DNA of 64,000 bases. Origin: an uncultured Bacilli bacterium (GTDB taxonomy: Bacteria > Bacillota_I > Bacilli_A > RFN20 > CAG-449). Shown here piece by piece: positions 50,798 to 60,543 of the stretch. Location: positions 1-64,000 of the forward strand of contig CALVJL010000007.1 in the NCBI GenBank assembly GCA_944332075.1, read 5' to 3'. The notes under the pieces were generated by a model, which did not search any database, was not told the DNA's origin, and was given only the letters and a program-made list of their open reading frames with translations. Position 1 is the stretch's first letter. Every line of letters begins with the position of its first letter. The translations under genes were made by a program, and so were the position numbers.

Positions 50798-51310
50798 CTA
50801 ACGCTTTTGCTGATCAATCAGATCTTTGTGATGGAGGATAATCATCGCTGAAGGGTAGGAGGCGATGACTGAGAGTAAAGCTGCGACAGGGACAAGTATA
50901 TTTCCTATCTTGAATCCCCAATAGCCTTGGGTGAAACCGAGTTCACTATTTAATTTATCAAGGCCGGAAATAAAGATTCCGCATGAGAGGATAATTGCTC
51001 CTCCAAGCGTGCAAACGATGCTTAACACCGACATAACTGTGGTGATAATATCATTGCTTTTCTTTAAAACTAATAAGGCTAATAAAATTAGAGTAGTAAT
51101 AATTCCCACAATTAATAAGACAAATCCGAAGATTAATAATGGTGATGCTCCAACACGTCCATCACCGAGCATTATCTGGAACAAGGATAAGTCAGGGCGA
51201 TTTTGTTCAAAATATGCGGGAAGGAAGGTAAAGGCTAAAGCCAAAATTCCAAATAGTAACGCGATACCTTCAGATATGGTATACTTTAAATTTTCGTTAG
51301 GCGTTTTCAT
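50798..51310 (-). CDS. Four-span membrane protein of the GH3 operon
   Basis: A 170-residue membrane protein with four hydrophobic segments (AFTFLPAYF region; LIFGFVLLIVGIITTLILLALL; IVCTLGGAIILSCGIF; ILVPVAALLSVIASYPSAMIIL). No family is recognised. The ATG at 51310 overlaps the GH3 gene end by 14 bases, so they are co-translated. It could help assemble or anchor the membrane-tethered glycosidase. Confidence 0.65.
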   Translation of the reverse strand: MKTPNENLKYTISEGIALLFGILALAFTFLPAYFEQNRPDLSLFQIMLGDGRVGASPLLIFGFVLLIVGIITTLILLALLVLKKSNDIITTVMSVLSIVCTLGGAIILSCGIFISGLDKLNSELGFTQGYWGFKIGNILVPVAALLSVIASYPSAMIILHHKDLIDQQKR

Positions 51311-54284
51311 GATCTTCAATCTCTCTTTCTTTACGAGGTTTTAACCAAGTGAGGTAGATACATAAGGCTCCCCAAGTTAAGAAACCAACACCGACAACAC
51401 CGTCAACAGAATAGAGAACATATCTCCACCATCTGCCACTAGTATCTTCTCTTCTTTGACCAATTTCTTCACTCATATCGACACCAGTAAACTTTTCTGT
51501 TCTATCAATTGTATCAATATATGTATAAAGAATATTATGAGCAGCATTTTGCAAAGCAATTAAAGTAGTATTACTTGGGTTAGCGTAATCTTCAAAGTAA
51601 CTAGGTCCACCAGAAGGTTGTAAGACCATATCATTACCCGCGCGGATACCTTCATCGATATCGTTAACGTTACCGGCTTGATAATAGTCGGTAATAACCG
51701 ATCCTCTAAATCCCCATTCATCTCTTAATAAAGATGTTAATAAGGCATAAGAACCAGTTGCTCTAGTCGCACCGATACGGTCAACTGAAGCCATCATGGC
51801 ATTAGCTTTTCCTTCTTTAGTAGCTAATTCACCAGGTTTTGCCCAAATTTCTCTTAATGACTGTTCGGTCATCCAGATAAATTGACCATTTCTGCCTTCA
51901 TCAGTATCATTAGCCGCAAAGTGTTTCATATAAGCATAGACGCCATTTTCTGTACAAGCTTTAACAGTTTGAGCGACAAACTTACCGCACATAAAGCCGT
52001 CTTCTGAGAAGTATTCAAAGTTTCTGCCGCCTAATGGGCTTCTATGGACGTTACATCCAGGGGCATACCAACCATTAATCTTTAAAGCCTTGCCTTCTTC
52101 ACCGATTGAATGGCCCCATTTATAAGCTAAATCAATATCAAAGGTGGAAGCTAAGACGTTTGCTGCCGGATATTTAATCGCATGTCCGCCATCACCGCTA
52201 ACAATGCCGCTTGTAAATCCAGTTCCGCCATCAGAATCGACGCAGGCACCTTTATTAATGTCTGGAATAGCAATTGTACCAAATCCAGCTTTCGCGCTTA
52301 ATGTTTGCAATTCATTAACTGATAATTGAGAAATTAATTCATCCCATTTTGGATCTTCATAAGGTAAGCCTTTAACATCATCAAGAGTCCAACTTGTTTC
52401 AGTTGAATCAGTTAATGGTCTTTCATCATCTTCGTTATTAAACGGAGAATGGACGACGAAGACATTATTAAACATCGCGTCGGACATACTTCTTTGAGCA
52501 GTAGCTTTTGGGAATGTTCCCGCAAAATCTGCTCTAGTGAGATAGGTAACATTTTGATTATAGTCTGCTGATTTATCATTTCCGTCTATTGATAAAGGAT
52601 AGATTGTTTGAGGTTCATCGCAGACAGAAGAAGCTCCGCTCTTTTCATTAGTATAAGTAGTAAATCTATTTTTGACTTCATTGCCGGTAGTTGAATCATT
52701 TCTTATTTGATATCCACCATCTTTTACGCGGAAAGAATAAGACATCGGTTTACCATTTTTATCAATTTTAACATCATGAGAATTTACTCTAAGTGAGAAA
52801 GTAACTTTTCCGCCTTCAAGTTCATAACCCATGAAACCATTGTTGTTACTATCATATGTATCATATGAAGCTAAATCACTAACCTTAACCGAAATTTCAA
52901 GAGCTTGGGAATCACCTGGTTCATCACCGAAACGCGGTTTTAATTCGGTTGTCTTTTCAAAGCCGACTAAATTTTGAGATGCTTTTTCAATTCCGCCTTC
53001 AGTATATTCAGGACTAAAGTAGAGTTGAACTGTATCTTTACCATTAAATGTATTACCGATATTTTCAACCCAAACCTTGAAAGTTAAAGTATCATTGATA
53101 TCTAACTCAGAATTTTCTGTAATTGTCTTTCCGTCTTGGTTAGTAATTGACTCTAAATCCCAATCAAAATCAGTATAGCTTAAGCCGTGACCAAACGGAT
53201 ATTGAACAACGGCAGAATATCCTTTTTTAGTTTCTCCGTTTTCGGTAACTCTAGTTTCGTTATCAAAATAACCTTCTTCATCCGCGGTTTCATACCATTT
53301 ATAACCGACATAAATATTTTCAGCATAATCTTTATAGTTGCCGCCTTTGCCAGCATAAGTATGAGTTGCATCTGGGCCGGCATTAACATAGCTAGGTGCA
53401 CTAGATAATTCATAAGCGCAGGTATCGCTCATATGTCCGCTTGGAGTAACCACGCCGCTTAAAATATTTGGAATAGCCATCGCGCCATAATATCCTGGAT
53501 ATCCAACCCAGAGGGCAGCATCGATTTTATCATTATCGAGGAAACCCATCTCCATCGGTGCAGAAGTATTGATTAAGCAGATAACTTTATCAAAGTTTTC
53601 CGTAACCTTATCAATCATTAACTGCTCTTTATCAGTTAAAGCTAAATAGTTTCTGCTATCATCAGCATTGCCGTTTTCATCATAGCTAACCTTTGGTAAA
53701 TCATCACCTTCAGTTGCTCTTCTAGATAAAACAATTACGGCTGTATCTGAGAAACTAACTGCTTCTTCCATTAATTCAGTTGTATAGAAATCTGCACCTG
53801 GTTCATAAGTTCTATAATAGACAGAGTGCTGGTTACGGTCAGGTGATCCTTCTCGGCGATAAGATAAGCTATTATAAGCATCACATAATGATTCATTAAC
53901 GCTAAATCCTGCATCGCGGAAGGCATCATAAAGTGAAATTTTATCCGCGGAATACCCGCCTTCACTAGATCCGCCACCTTGATACATAAAGCCGTTATCA
54001 CATCCGCCCCAACCAAAGATATTGATTGAAGTATTGTCGACTTCTAATGGCAAAGTATTGTTTTGATTTTTTAGAAGAACATCGCCGTTTTCACAAATTT
54101 CCATTGCGAGTTCTTTGCCTAATGTTAAGGCTTCTTCAACTTGTTCCCCATCAAAGCTCTGTGACTTTGAGAAATACTTATCGATAACACCTCCATTGGC
54201 GAAGGCAATAGAATTGCCTACCGCCAAAACTGAGGCGAGAAACACAATTGAAGAAAGACAGATGACTGCTGTAGTTCTTTTCAT
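51297..54284 (-). CDS. Membrane-anchored GH3 glycoside hydrolase, permuted domains
   Basis: A 995-residue family 3 glycosidase with reversed domain order. The C-terminal-type alpha/beta domain comes first (NGDVLLKNQNNTLPL, near residue 70), then an FnIII-like domain (VQYPFGHGLSYTDFDW onward), and the TIM-barrel catalytic domain last (GWYAPGCNVHRSPLGGRNFE, MKHFAAND, and GSVITDYYQAG with the nucleophile Asp near 866). A membrane span near each end (residues 5-30 and about 960-980) would tether it outside the cell. It follows a carbohydrate-binding lipoprotein gene by 25 bases. Beta-glucosidase/xylosidase-type activity is likely. Confidence 0.92.
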   Translation of the reverse strand: MKRTTAVICLSSIVFLASVLAVGNSIAFANGGVIDKYFSKSQSFDGEQVEEALTLGKELAMEICENGDVLLKNQNNTLPLEVDNTSINIFGWGGCDNGFMYQGGGSSEGGYSADKISLYDAFRDAGFSVNESLCDAYNSLSYRREGSPDRNQHSVYYRTYEPGADFYTTELMEEAVSFSDTAVIVLSRRATEGDDLPKVSYDENGNADDSRNYLALTDKEQLMIDKVTENFDKVICLINTSAPMEMGFLDNDKIDAALWVGYPGYYGAMAIPNILSGVVTPSGHMSDTCAYELSSAPSYVNAGPDATHTYAGKGGNYKDYAENIYVGYKWYETADEEGYFDNETRVTENGETKKGYSAVVQYPFGHGLSYTDFDWDLESITNQDGKTITENSELDINDTLTFKVWVENIGNTFNGKDTVQLYFSPEYTEGGIEKASQNLVGFEKTTELKPRFGDEPGDSQALEISVKVSDLASYDTYDSNNNGFMGYELEGGKVTFSLRVNSHDVKIDKNGKPMSYSFRVKDGGYQIRNDSTTGNEVKNRFTTYTNEKSGASSVCDEPQTIYPLSIDGNDKSADYNQNVTYLTRADFAGTFPKATAQRSMSDAMFNNVFVVHSPFNNEDDERPLTDSTETSWTLDDVKGLPYEDPKWDELISQLSVNELQTLSAKAGFGTIAIPDINKGACVDSDGGTGFTSGIVSGDGGHAIKYPAANVLASTFDIDLAYKWGHSIGEEGKALKINGWYAPGCNVHRSPLGGRNFEYFSEDGFMCGKFVAQTVKACTENGVYAYMKHFAANDTDEGRNGQFIWMTEQSLREIWAKPGELATKEGKANAMMASVDRIGATRATGSYALLTSLLRDEWGFRGSVITDYYQAGNVNDIDEGIRAGNDMVLQPSGGPSYFEDYANPSNTTLIALQNAAHNILYTYIDTIDRTEKFTGVDMSEEIGQRREDTSGRWWRYVLYSVDGVVGVGFLTWGALCIYLTWLKPRKEREIEDHENA

Positions 54285-54309
54285 TGCATTATACCCTTTC
54301 TTTTTTTAA

Positions 54310-57231
54310 TTATGCAGAAAATTTAAAATTGAAATAATCAACATTAGCACCGCTTTGGAAAGTGATTCTAAATGTATGTGTACCTTTAGCGACTGCTACA
54401 GATTCAGTAGTAACCGTTTTGTAATTATAATAATATAGATTATCGACACCAGGTCCTAATGCTACTTCATCAAATTCTAAGATAGTATCATCAATTTGAA
54501 TCGAAGAAATTTTTGTTTTGGAGGTTGATCCAACATCAGCATTTGAAATTATCGACTCTATGATAAGATTTAAATCGGTTTCAGTAACAAAGTAACCTTC
54601 AATATATCCTTTGCTGAAATGTCCAACATTTTGTCCGTTGCTTGATGCTGCACCGCTATTTTCAACTTGAGAGAACGCTGGAGAATCTGGAACGAGATTG
54701 CTTAAATCAAGGGTTTCAGCTTCAACTTTGAAGTCACTAGCTTCAGTAACAGTAAACATCGGTGAAATAATATTAATATTTAAAGTTGTTGTCAATTCAC
54801 CAGCTGTAATAGTAATGACTGAATCATCAACTGTTAATGGTGATGTCTTATCAACTGTATACTCGGTAACCACTTCATCAAAAGAATCAGAATATTTTCC
54901 CATGATAACCATGCCAGTTGGATCAAAGGTCTCACCAACTTTATAATCCATCTTATTTGGATTTTGTGAAACATAAATTGATTCTAAAGTATGTTCTTCT
55001 TTTGCTTCACCGTATTCATAAGCATGGAAATTGATGCAGTCAAGATTTGGTTTGGCATTGGTAAATGTAATAGTAATTGTATGTTCACCCATGGTTAATT
55101 CTTGTGTTCCATAATCAACATTAACCCAGTTATAGAAATCATTATCATATCTATGGCCAAGTTTTGGATTATTTGAAGTAATAACTTCACCATCAATCTT
55201 CACTTCAACGCCTTCATCAAAGACGATTTCTTCATAGTTCGCGGCTCTGAGAGTTAAGTGTGTTTTGCTATCGGCTCCAACATAGAATGGGAATTCAATA
55301 ACCGAACCGACATCATAACGTTCAATAGATTTTCCATTACTTGCACCTGGAGCATCGACAACATACGGTGTTCCTGCTGGAACATCTGCACGAATTTTTA
55401 ATCCGTCTTGAGGCATGTTTTCAGCTTCAATAATATTATCGCCGAGAGCATTAATTTTTCCAACATATGCTTTACCGACAATAATAGGTACTTCAACAGA
55501 GAATCCGCCATAATAAATTGTAACTTTATCATCTGATAATTCTAATGGACGATTTGGTTCGACTGTATAATCAGTGACTACTTCGGTTTCAAAGGTGCTG
55601 AATGTTGCTTCAACAACCATTCCAGTTGGATCAAAAGTTTCACCAACCTCATATTGAGTTTTTGATGGAGAAGCAGTTAATTTTAAGCCTGTGACTTCTT
55701 TTTCTGCTACTTCATCGCCATATTCGATTACGACAAAGTCAAAGCAGTCGAGATTAGGTCTTCTATTAATTGACTCGAGCATGAAGGTATGTTCTCCAGG
55801 TGTTACTTCAACTAAGCCGATATTAAATTCCACCCAGTTCCAAAAATCGCCGGTTCCAGCATAGTAGAATCCTGGTTCATCAGCAGTGAGAACTTCTTCA
55901 TCGAAGGTAAATTTTAATCCTTCATTGATTGGATATCCTAAATCAGTATCGGACATTCTCGCTCTAATCATGATTTTGGCATCTTTATCAGTTTCAACAG
56001 AAATCTTGAATTTACTTCCTGGATTATATCCGCAGATATTATAGCCATTACTTGCACCTTGTCCTGATTCTAAGAAGGTTCTGCCCGCTGCGATAAAGTC
56101 TTCTCTTAAGGTCGCTTCACTAGTATCAAGATATTCTGCTTCAATTCTTGTCGTGCCAAGGGAATCAACTTTGACTTTATTTGGGATTGCATTAACAACG
56201 ATAGTGACCTTAGCAGTAAATCCGCCGTAAGAAATGGTTATTTCGGTATCACTTGTTGCAAGAGGTCCGGTCTTATCAATTTCATAATCAGTAATTGTTT
56301 CTGTTTTGCCGCCTTCATAATTTGCTGTAACAACCATTCCGGCTGGATCAAAAGTTTCGCCTTCGAGGTATTCTGTCTTAGTTGGCTGAGAAGTGATGCT
56401 GATTCCAGTTAAAGCAGCTTCGCTAACAGCAATCTTTAAAGTTGTAGTCATATCATTATAAGAGATGGTTACAACAGTATCAGCTAATGTCAATGGAGAT
56501 GTCTTATCATATGTATAGTCACTTGCTGATAAAGCTGTCTTCTTGCCGGCATTAGTGACTGTAGAAACTTCCATTCCTGTCGGATCAAAAGTTTCTCCGA
56601 CTAAATATGACATCTTAGTAGGATTTTTAGTAACAGCAATTCCAGTCACTACTTCTTCAGTAACGGTAATTGCAACTTTACATGTTAAGTTTTCATAAGA
56701 AATAGTGACATATTTATCATCGAGAGTTAAAGGTCCTGTCTTATCATAAGTATAATCACTAATATTTGTTTTCTTATTAGTATTCCAGTATCCAACGACT
56801 TTCATTCCAGTTGGATCAAAGGTCTCACCGACAACATAGTTAGTTTTATTTGGTTGAACCTCAACTTTAATTTCAGTAATCTTTTCAACAAAATTAACTT
56901 TGATAGGGACATAAGCACGTCTACCTTGATAAGTAATAGTTACTTGAGTAGTGCTCGTATCTAAAGGTGAAGTTGGATAAGTGTAGTCTTCAACAACACG
57001 AGAAGTTCCGTCATTAAACTTCGCGGTAACTTCCATTCCAGTTGGATCAAATAAATCCCCAACTTCATATACGGTCTTAGTCGGCATTTTAGTAATTTCA
57101 ATGCTTTGGACTCTTATTTGCTGCGAAGTTTGGGAAGTAGCACTGCTTGTTTTACCTCCGCAGGCAGTCAATGGCACGCTAATACATGTGAATGTAAGTA
57201 AGGCTACCATTAATTTTTTGGCACGTTTCAT
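54310..57231 (-). CDS. Lipoprotein with six Ig-like (Big_3) and three CBM-like domains
   Basis: A 973-residue surface lipoprotein: signal peptide ending LTACGG (lipobox Cys). Six Ig-like repeats each contain a VGxxFDPTGM motif (starting near residues 45, 118, 195, 270, about 530 and about 785). Repeats 4, 5 and 6 are each followed by a beta-sandwich unit beginning xIEAExL or VEAETL, as in CBM6/CBM35 modules. It probably binds glycans and presents them to the GH3 enzyme encoded next. A perfect cre site lies at its promoter. AGGAGG precedes the ATG. Confidence 0.88.
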   Translation of the reverse strand: MKRAKKLMVALLTFTCISVPLTACGGKTSSATSQTSQQIRVQSIEITKMPTKTVYEVGDLFDPTGMEVTAKFNDGTSRVVEDYTYPTSPLDTSTTQVTITYQGRRAYVPIKVNFVEKITEIKVEVQPNKTNYVVGETFDPTGMKVVGYWNTNKKTNISDYTYDKTGPLTLDDKYVTISYENLTCKVAITVTEEVVTGIAVTKNPTKMSYLVGETFDPTGMEVSTVTNAGKKTALSASDYTYDKTSPLTLADTVVTISYNDMTTTLKIAVSEAALTGISITSQPTKTEYLEGETFDPAGMVVTANYEGGKTETITDYEIDKTGPLATSDTEITISYGGFTAKVTIVVNAIPNKVKVDSLGTTRIEAEYLDTSEATLREDFIAAGRTFLESGQGASNGYNICGYNPGSKFKISVETDKDAKIMIRARMSDTDLGYPINEGLKFTFDEEVLTADEPGFYYAGTGDFWNWVEFNIGLVEVTPGEHTFMLESINRRPNLDCFDFVVIEYGDEVAEKEVTGLKLTASPSKTQYEVGETFDPTGMVVEATFSTFETEVVTDYTVEPNRPLELSDDKVTIYYGGFSVEVPIIVGKAYVGKINALGDNIIEAENMPQDGLKIRADVPAGTPYVVDAPGASNGKSIERYDVGSVIEFPFYVGADSKTHLTLRAANYEEIVFDEGVEVKIDGEVITSNNPKLGHRYDNDFYNWVNVDYGTQELTMGEHTITITFTNAKPNLDCINFHAYEYGEAKEEHTLESIYVSQNPNKMDYKVGETFDPTGMVIMGKYSDSFDEVVTEYTVDKTSPLTVDDSVITITAGELTTTLNINIISPMFTVTEASDFKVEAETLDLSNLVPDSPAFSQVENSGAASSNGQNVGHFSKGYIEGYFVTETDLNLIIESIISNADVGSTSKTKISSIQIDDTILEFDEVALGPGVDNLYYYNYKTVTTESVAVAKGTHTFRITFQSGANVDYFNFKFSA

Positions 57232-57699
57232 TTATTATTCCTCCTAACAAAACGCTAGAAAACAATTTACACTAAGTATAATCGTTTTCCTTTTGCTAAC
57301 GTGAAAGCGCTAACATTTATACTGATACTTTATATTACGGCTTATTTTTTGTGTTGATAATTTGTTATTCTTGAATTTTTAGAGCATAATCTTAAAAATT
57401 TTCTCTAAATAGCTACCATAATTAAGATATCTTTTAATTACTCTATACATAAAGATAATTTTTCTTTCATTTAGCCTTAATTATATTATATTTATTAATT
57501 ATATTATCTAATAATCTAATATTATTATTCATTTTTTAGAATTATCTTATTAATATGATTAAACCATAAATTATTGTATCAATTATAAATAGGGGTCATA
57601 ATAGTTACTAAATGAGGGGTTAATTACATCCTTCGGGAGCTTTTTTTATTATTGACTAAGTAAAAATATATGCGACAATATTTTTAAGAGGAATAGTCA
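57232..57699. other. Divergent intergenic region between the glycan operon and the ATPase pair
   Basis: The left part holds the promoter of the lipoprotein-GH3 operon (minus-strand TATACT -10) with the cre site. The right part has AT-rich DNA, a CTTCGGGAGC-T7 segment (57631-57647) that looks like the end of a terminator, and TTGACT as a possible -35 for the ATPase pair. No gene is seen. Confidence 0.5.
57302..57315. promoter_or_regulatory. cre site (CcpA/LacI-type operator)
   Basis: TGAAAGCGCTAACA fits the consensus TGWAANCGNTNWCA at every position. It overlaps the -35 region of the minus-strand promoter for the lipoprotein-GH3 operon, so catabolite or LacI-type repression is expected. Confidence 0.85.
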
Positions 57700-59052
57700 A
57701 TGAATAATAATATTATCATCAAGTTAGTTTCTTTAACTTTAAAAGGAATCAAAAATGTCTCAAACGGTAAAATTACTTTTGAAGATTATCGTCATCTTCT
57801 TAAAGGCGATTTTACTTTTACCCATCCGGTAAGTGGCATCTACGGTCAAAACGGATCAGGTAAAACCGCGATTATCGAAGCAATTAAATTATTAAGAATT
57901 CTTTTGATGGGTGAAAAATTAGCTAAAAGCGATATTAACTACATTAACTATCAAGAAAAGGAACTTTATTTAAAAAGCCAGTTCTATTTATTTTTAAACG
58001 ATAATCATTATCTCATTAGTTATGAATTCACGTTAAAAGATAATCAAGGTGAATGCGAAATCATTAATGAAGGTTTATCTTATCGCTTCTTTGATTTGCA
58101 AAAGGAAAAGTTCTCCGCGAATAAATATCTTTTCCATATGGATAATCATAAATCGATCAACCAGCAATTCAATGCTTATTTTGACCATGATGAAAGATTA
58201 ACATTACATGTCACCTCTAAAATTTTAAAGAGTGAATCCTTATTATTTTCGCAAGTTAGCCGCGCGTTATTAAAAGAAAAACTCGGTAATTCTTTATTAA
58301 GCGAATTAATCGATATCTTTAATTACTACGGACAAATGAAGATGGTAATCATCGGTAATGAATTCTTAGGAAATATTTCTCTAAATAAAATGATGCCGAT
58401 TAATATTTATCTTGAAGATGATGACGATATCACCTTTAATAATATTTATTTAAATTTATTAGAGCCTTCAACAATTAAAAAGAATCTCTATCCTTATTTA
58501 AAGAAGGCCTTAAATGAAGTTGATTTATTAATCAATGCGATTATTCCGCATCTGCACTTAGAAATCGGACGCGAACAACCATTACTCATGAAAGACGGAG
58601 AAGAAGGAATCAATTTTGAGGTGGTCACTAGAAGAGAAGATCACGTTGTCCCATTAAAATATGAATCTGAAGGCATTAAGAAGATTATCTCAGTAACCTG
58701 CGCGTTAATCGCTTGCTTTAACGATGAATCGCTTTTATTAGCGATTGATGAACTCGACGCGGGCATCCATGAATATCTGCTTGGAGAATTATTAGATATC
58801 TTCTTAGATGCGAAGGGACAATTAATTTTCACTAGCCATAATCTGCGTCCATTAGAAAAACTTTCTAGTAAAGATGTTATTTTCACAACTACTGATAAAG
58901 ATCAAAGATATATCCATCTAAATAAAGTTGGTGAATTCACCAATCTCCGCGACTTATATATGCGGAAATTAATGCTCGGGGAAAAAGATTACCTCTACCA
59001 TCAAACCGATAATTATCTAATTAAGAAAGCTCTTAGAAAGGCCGCGAAATAA
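57700..59052 (+). CDS. AAA15-type ATPase of a second ATPase/TOPRIM-like pair
   Basis: A 450-residue SMC-like ATPase. VSGIYGQNGSGKTAIIE is Walker A (about residues 45-57), SEGIKKIISVTCALI the signature region, LLLAIDELDAGIHEYLL Walker B and FTSHNLRPLE the H-loop. It belongs to the same broad class as RloA, AriA and OLD ATPases but is only distantly like the 38821 protein. Its stop overlaps the next start (TAATG). Likely a phage-sensing ATPase, by analogy. Confidence 0.8.
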   Translation: MNNNIIIKLVSLTLKGIKNVSNGKITFEDYRHLLKGDFTFTHPVSGIYGQNGSGKTAIIEAIKLLRILLMGEKLAKSDINYINYQEKELYLKSQFYLFLNDNHYLISYEFTLKDNQGECEIINEGLSYRFFDLQKEKFSANKYLFHMDNHKSINQQFNAYFDHDERLTLHVTSKILKSESLLFSQVSRALLKEKLGNSLLSELIDIFNYYGQMKMVIIGNEFLGNISLNKMMPINIYLEDDDDITFNNIYLNLLEPSTIKKNLYPYLKKALNEVDLLINAIIPHLHLEIGREQPLLMKDGEEGINFEVVTRREDHVVPLKYESEGIKKIISVTCALIACFNDESLLLAIDELDAGIHEYLLGELLDIFLDAKGQLIFTSHNLRPLEKLSSKDVIFTTTDKDQRYIHLNKVGEFTNLRDLYMRKLMLGEKDYLYHQTDNYLIKKALRKAAK

Positions 59053-59786
59053 TGAGAAAAATTATTTTATTCATCGTGGAAGGAACATCCGATGAATATG
59101 CCTTATCGCCGTTAATCGATAAGCTAATCAATCAAAACCTCGTCCGTTTTTCCGTTATGCGCGGAGATATTACGGCTTTTCCAGACGGAATATATAAAAA
59201 TAAAAGTATTGAGGAGAGATTAGAAATCGCCTTAAAGAAATATTTACTTAAAAATCGTCCATTAAGGAAAAAAGATATTGAAAAAATTATCTTTGTTACT
59301 GATACAGATGGAGTTTTTATCCCTGATTCTTTAATTTACGAAAAAGAAGATCAAAAGTCTTTTTATTATCAAGATGACGGCTTATATTGCCAAATTAAAG
59401 AAAACGCAATTAAACGTAACCAAGTCAAAAAAGAAAATTTAACGCGGATTGTCGAAATGGAATTTCTCGATGATATTCCTTTAGAAGCTTATTATTTTTC
59501 TTGTAATCTCGACGATACATTATATGGAGAAAAGAATCTCTCATCGCGTTTAAAAGAAGATTACGCGGATGACTTTTCCGAAAATTTTTATCTTAAAGAA
59601 GAAGATTTTATCAACTTTATCTTTAGAGATGATATCGCTAATCAAGAAGAGTATTATTCTTCTTGGGATTATATAAAAGAAAGTAACCATTCGTTATTAA
59701 GAGGAAGTAATTTTCATATTTTCTTTATCAGAAATTATGACGCCTTATCCGATAAAAGCAAAATAAGATTAAGTAATTTTATCTAA
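59052..59786 (+). CDS. TOPRIM-like partner of the second ATPase
   Basis: A 244-residue protein. FIVEGTSDEYAL (Glu10) and FVTDTDGVF (Asp84, Asp86) match the E and DxD of TOPRIM nucleases. It is not RloB (no RloB signature) and not recognisably DUF4435, so the pair does not fit AbiL or PARIS as I know them. It is translationally coupled with the ATPase. A nuclease effector is inferred. Confidence 0.65.
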   Translation: MRKIILFIVEGTSDEYALSPLIDKLINQNLVRFSVMRGDITAFPDGIYKNKSIEERLEIALKKYLLKNRPLRKKDIEKIIFVTDTDGVFIPDSLIYEKEDQKSFYYQDDGLYCQIKENAIKRNQVKKENLTRIVEMEFLDDIPLEAYYFSCNLDDTLYGEKNLSSRLKEDYADDFSENFYLKEEDFINFIFRDDIANQEEYYSSWDYIKESNHSLLRGSNFHIFFIRNYDALSDKSKIRLSNFI

Positions 59787-59835
59787 TTCTTTACAAGTGA
59801 GGTTTTTCTTTTTAAAATATTAACCGGTGAAAAAC

Positions 59836-60399
59836 ATGGACAAAGTGAAAATTTTTAAGATTTATGATGACAAACAAAAACTTCTTCGCACGACTTTAGA
59901 TGAAGTTACCCTTCCTTTAGATGCGAAGACCCGTCAAACCATCATTGATATGGTCGACTATTTAAAAGCTTCTCAAGATGAAGACTTTCAAAAAGCGCAT
60001 CCGAATATCCGCGCGGGAATTGGTCTCTCCGCGAATCAAATCGGAATCAACAAACGCTTTTTCGCTATCTATATGTTAGATGAAGACGGAAACGAAATTA
60101 AATATGGTTTGGTCAATCCAAAAATCATTAAAAATTCTTTAAGAAAATGTGCGTTAAGAAGCGGTGAAGGTTGCTTATCAGTTAAAAATGACCGTCACGG
60201 CTACGTCTATCGTTACGCGAAAATTACCTTAAGAGCCTTTGATGTCTTTGAAAATAAAGTTATCGACATAAAAGCTGAAGGCTATCTCGCTATCGCTTTG
60301 CAACATGAACTAGATCACTTAAACGGTGTTCTTTATTACGATCACATTAATAAATATAACCCGGAAGAAATAATTGATAATTCTTATCTCATCGGATAA
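59836..60399 (+). CDS. def: Peptide deformylase
   Basis: Removes the formyl group from nascent proteins. The 187-residue product has all three motifs: GIGLSANQIG (G-x-G-x-A-A-x-Q type), GEGCLSV (Cys ligand) and LQHELDHLNG (HExxH-type ligands). The ATG at 59836 follows CCGGTGA; an in-frame GTG nine bases upstream overlaps that site. It is just after the ATPase/TOPRIM-like pair and may be read from it. Confidence 0.96.
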   Translation: MDKVKIFKIYDDKQKLLRTTLDEVTLPLDAKTRQTIIDMVDYLKASQDEDFQKAHPNIRAGIGLSANQIGINKRFFAIYMLDEDGNEIKYGLVNPKIIKNSLRKCALRSGEGCLSVKNDRHGYVYRYAKITLRAFDVFENKVIDIKAEGYLAIALQHELDHLNGVLYYDHINKYNPEEIIDNSYLIG

Positions 60400-60543
60400 T
60401 GAGATTTTAATTTTTATCTGTATTTCTCTTTGAAAAAAACGATATAAACTTTATAATAAAAGTGATTTCAATCGGTTTTTTGTGGTGAATTTTAATCATT
60501 ACCATTTAATAAGGGTCTTTTTCAGAAAGGAAGGATTTATAAT

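Noticed and set aside
54310-57231. Ig-like repeats as tandem DNA repeats
   Set aside because: The six units are similar at protein level but diverged in DNA, so they are domain repeats and not recent tandem duplications.
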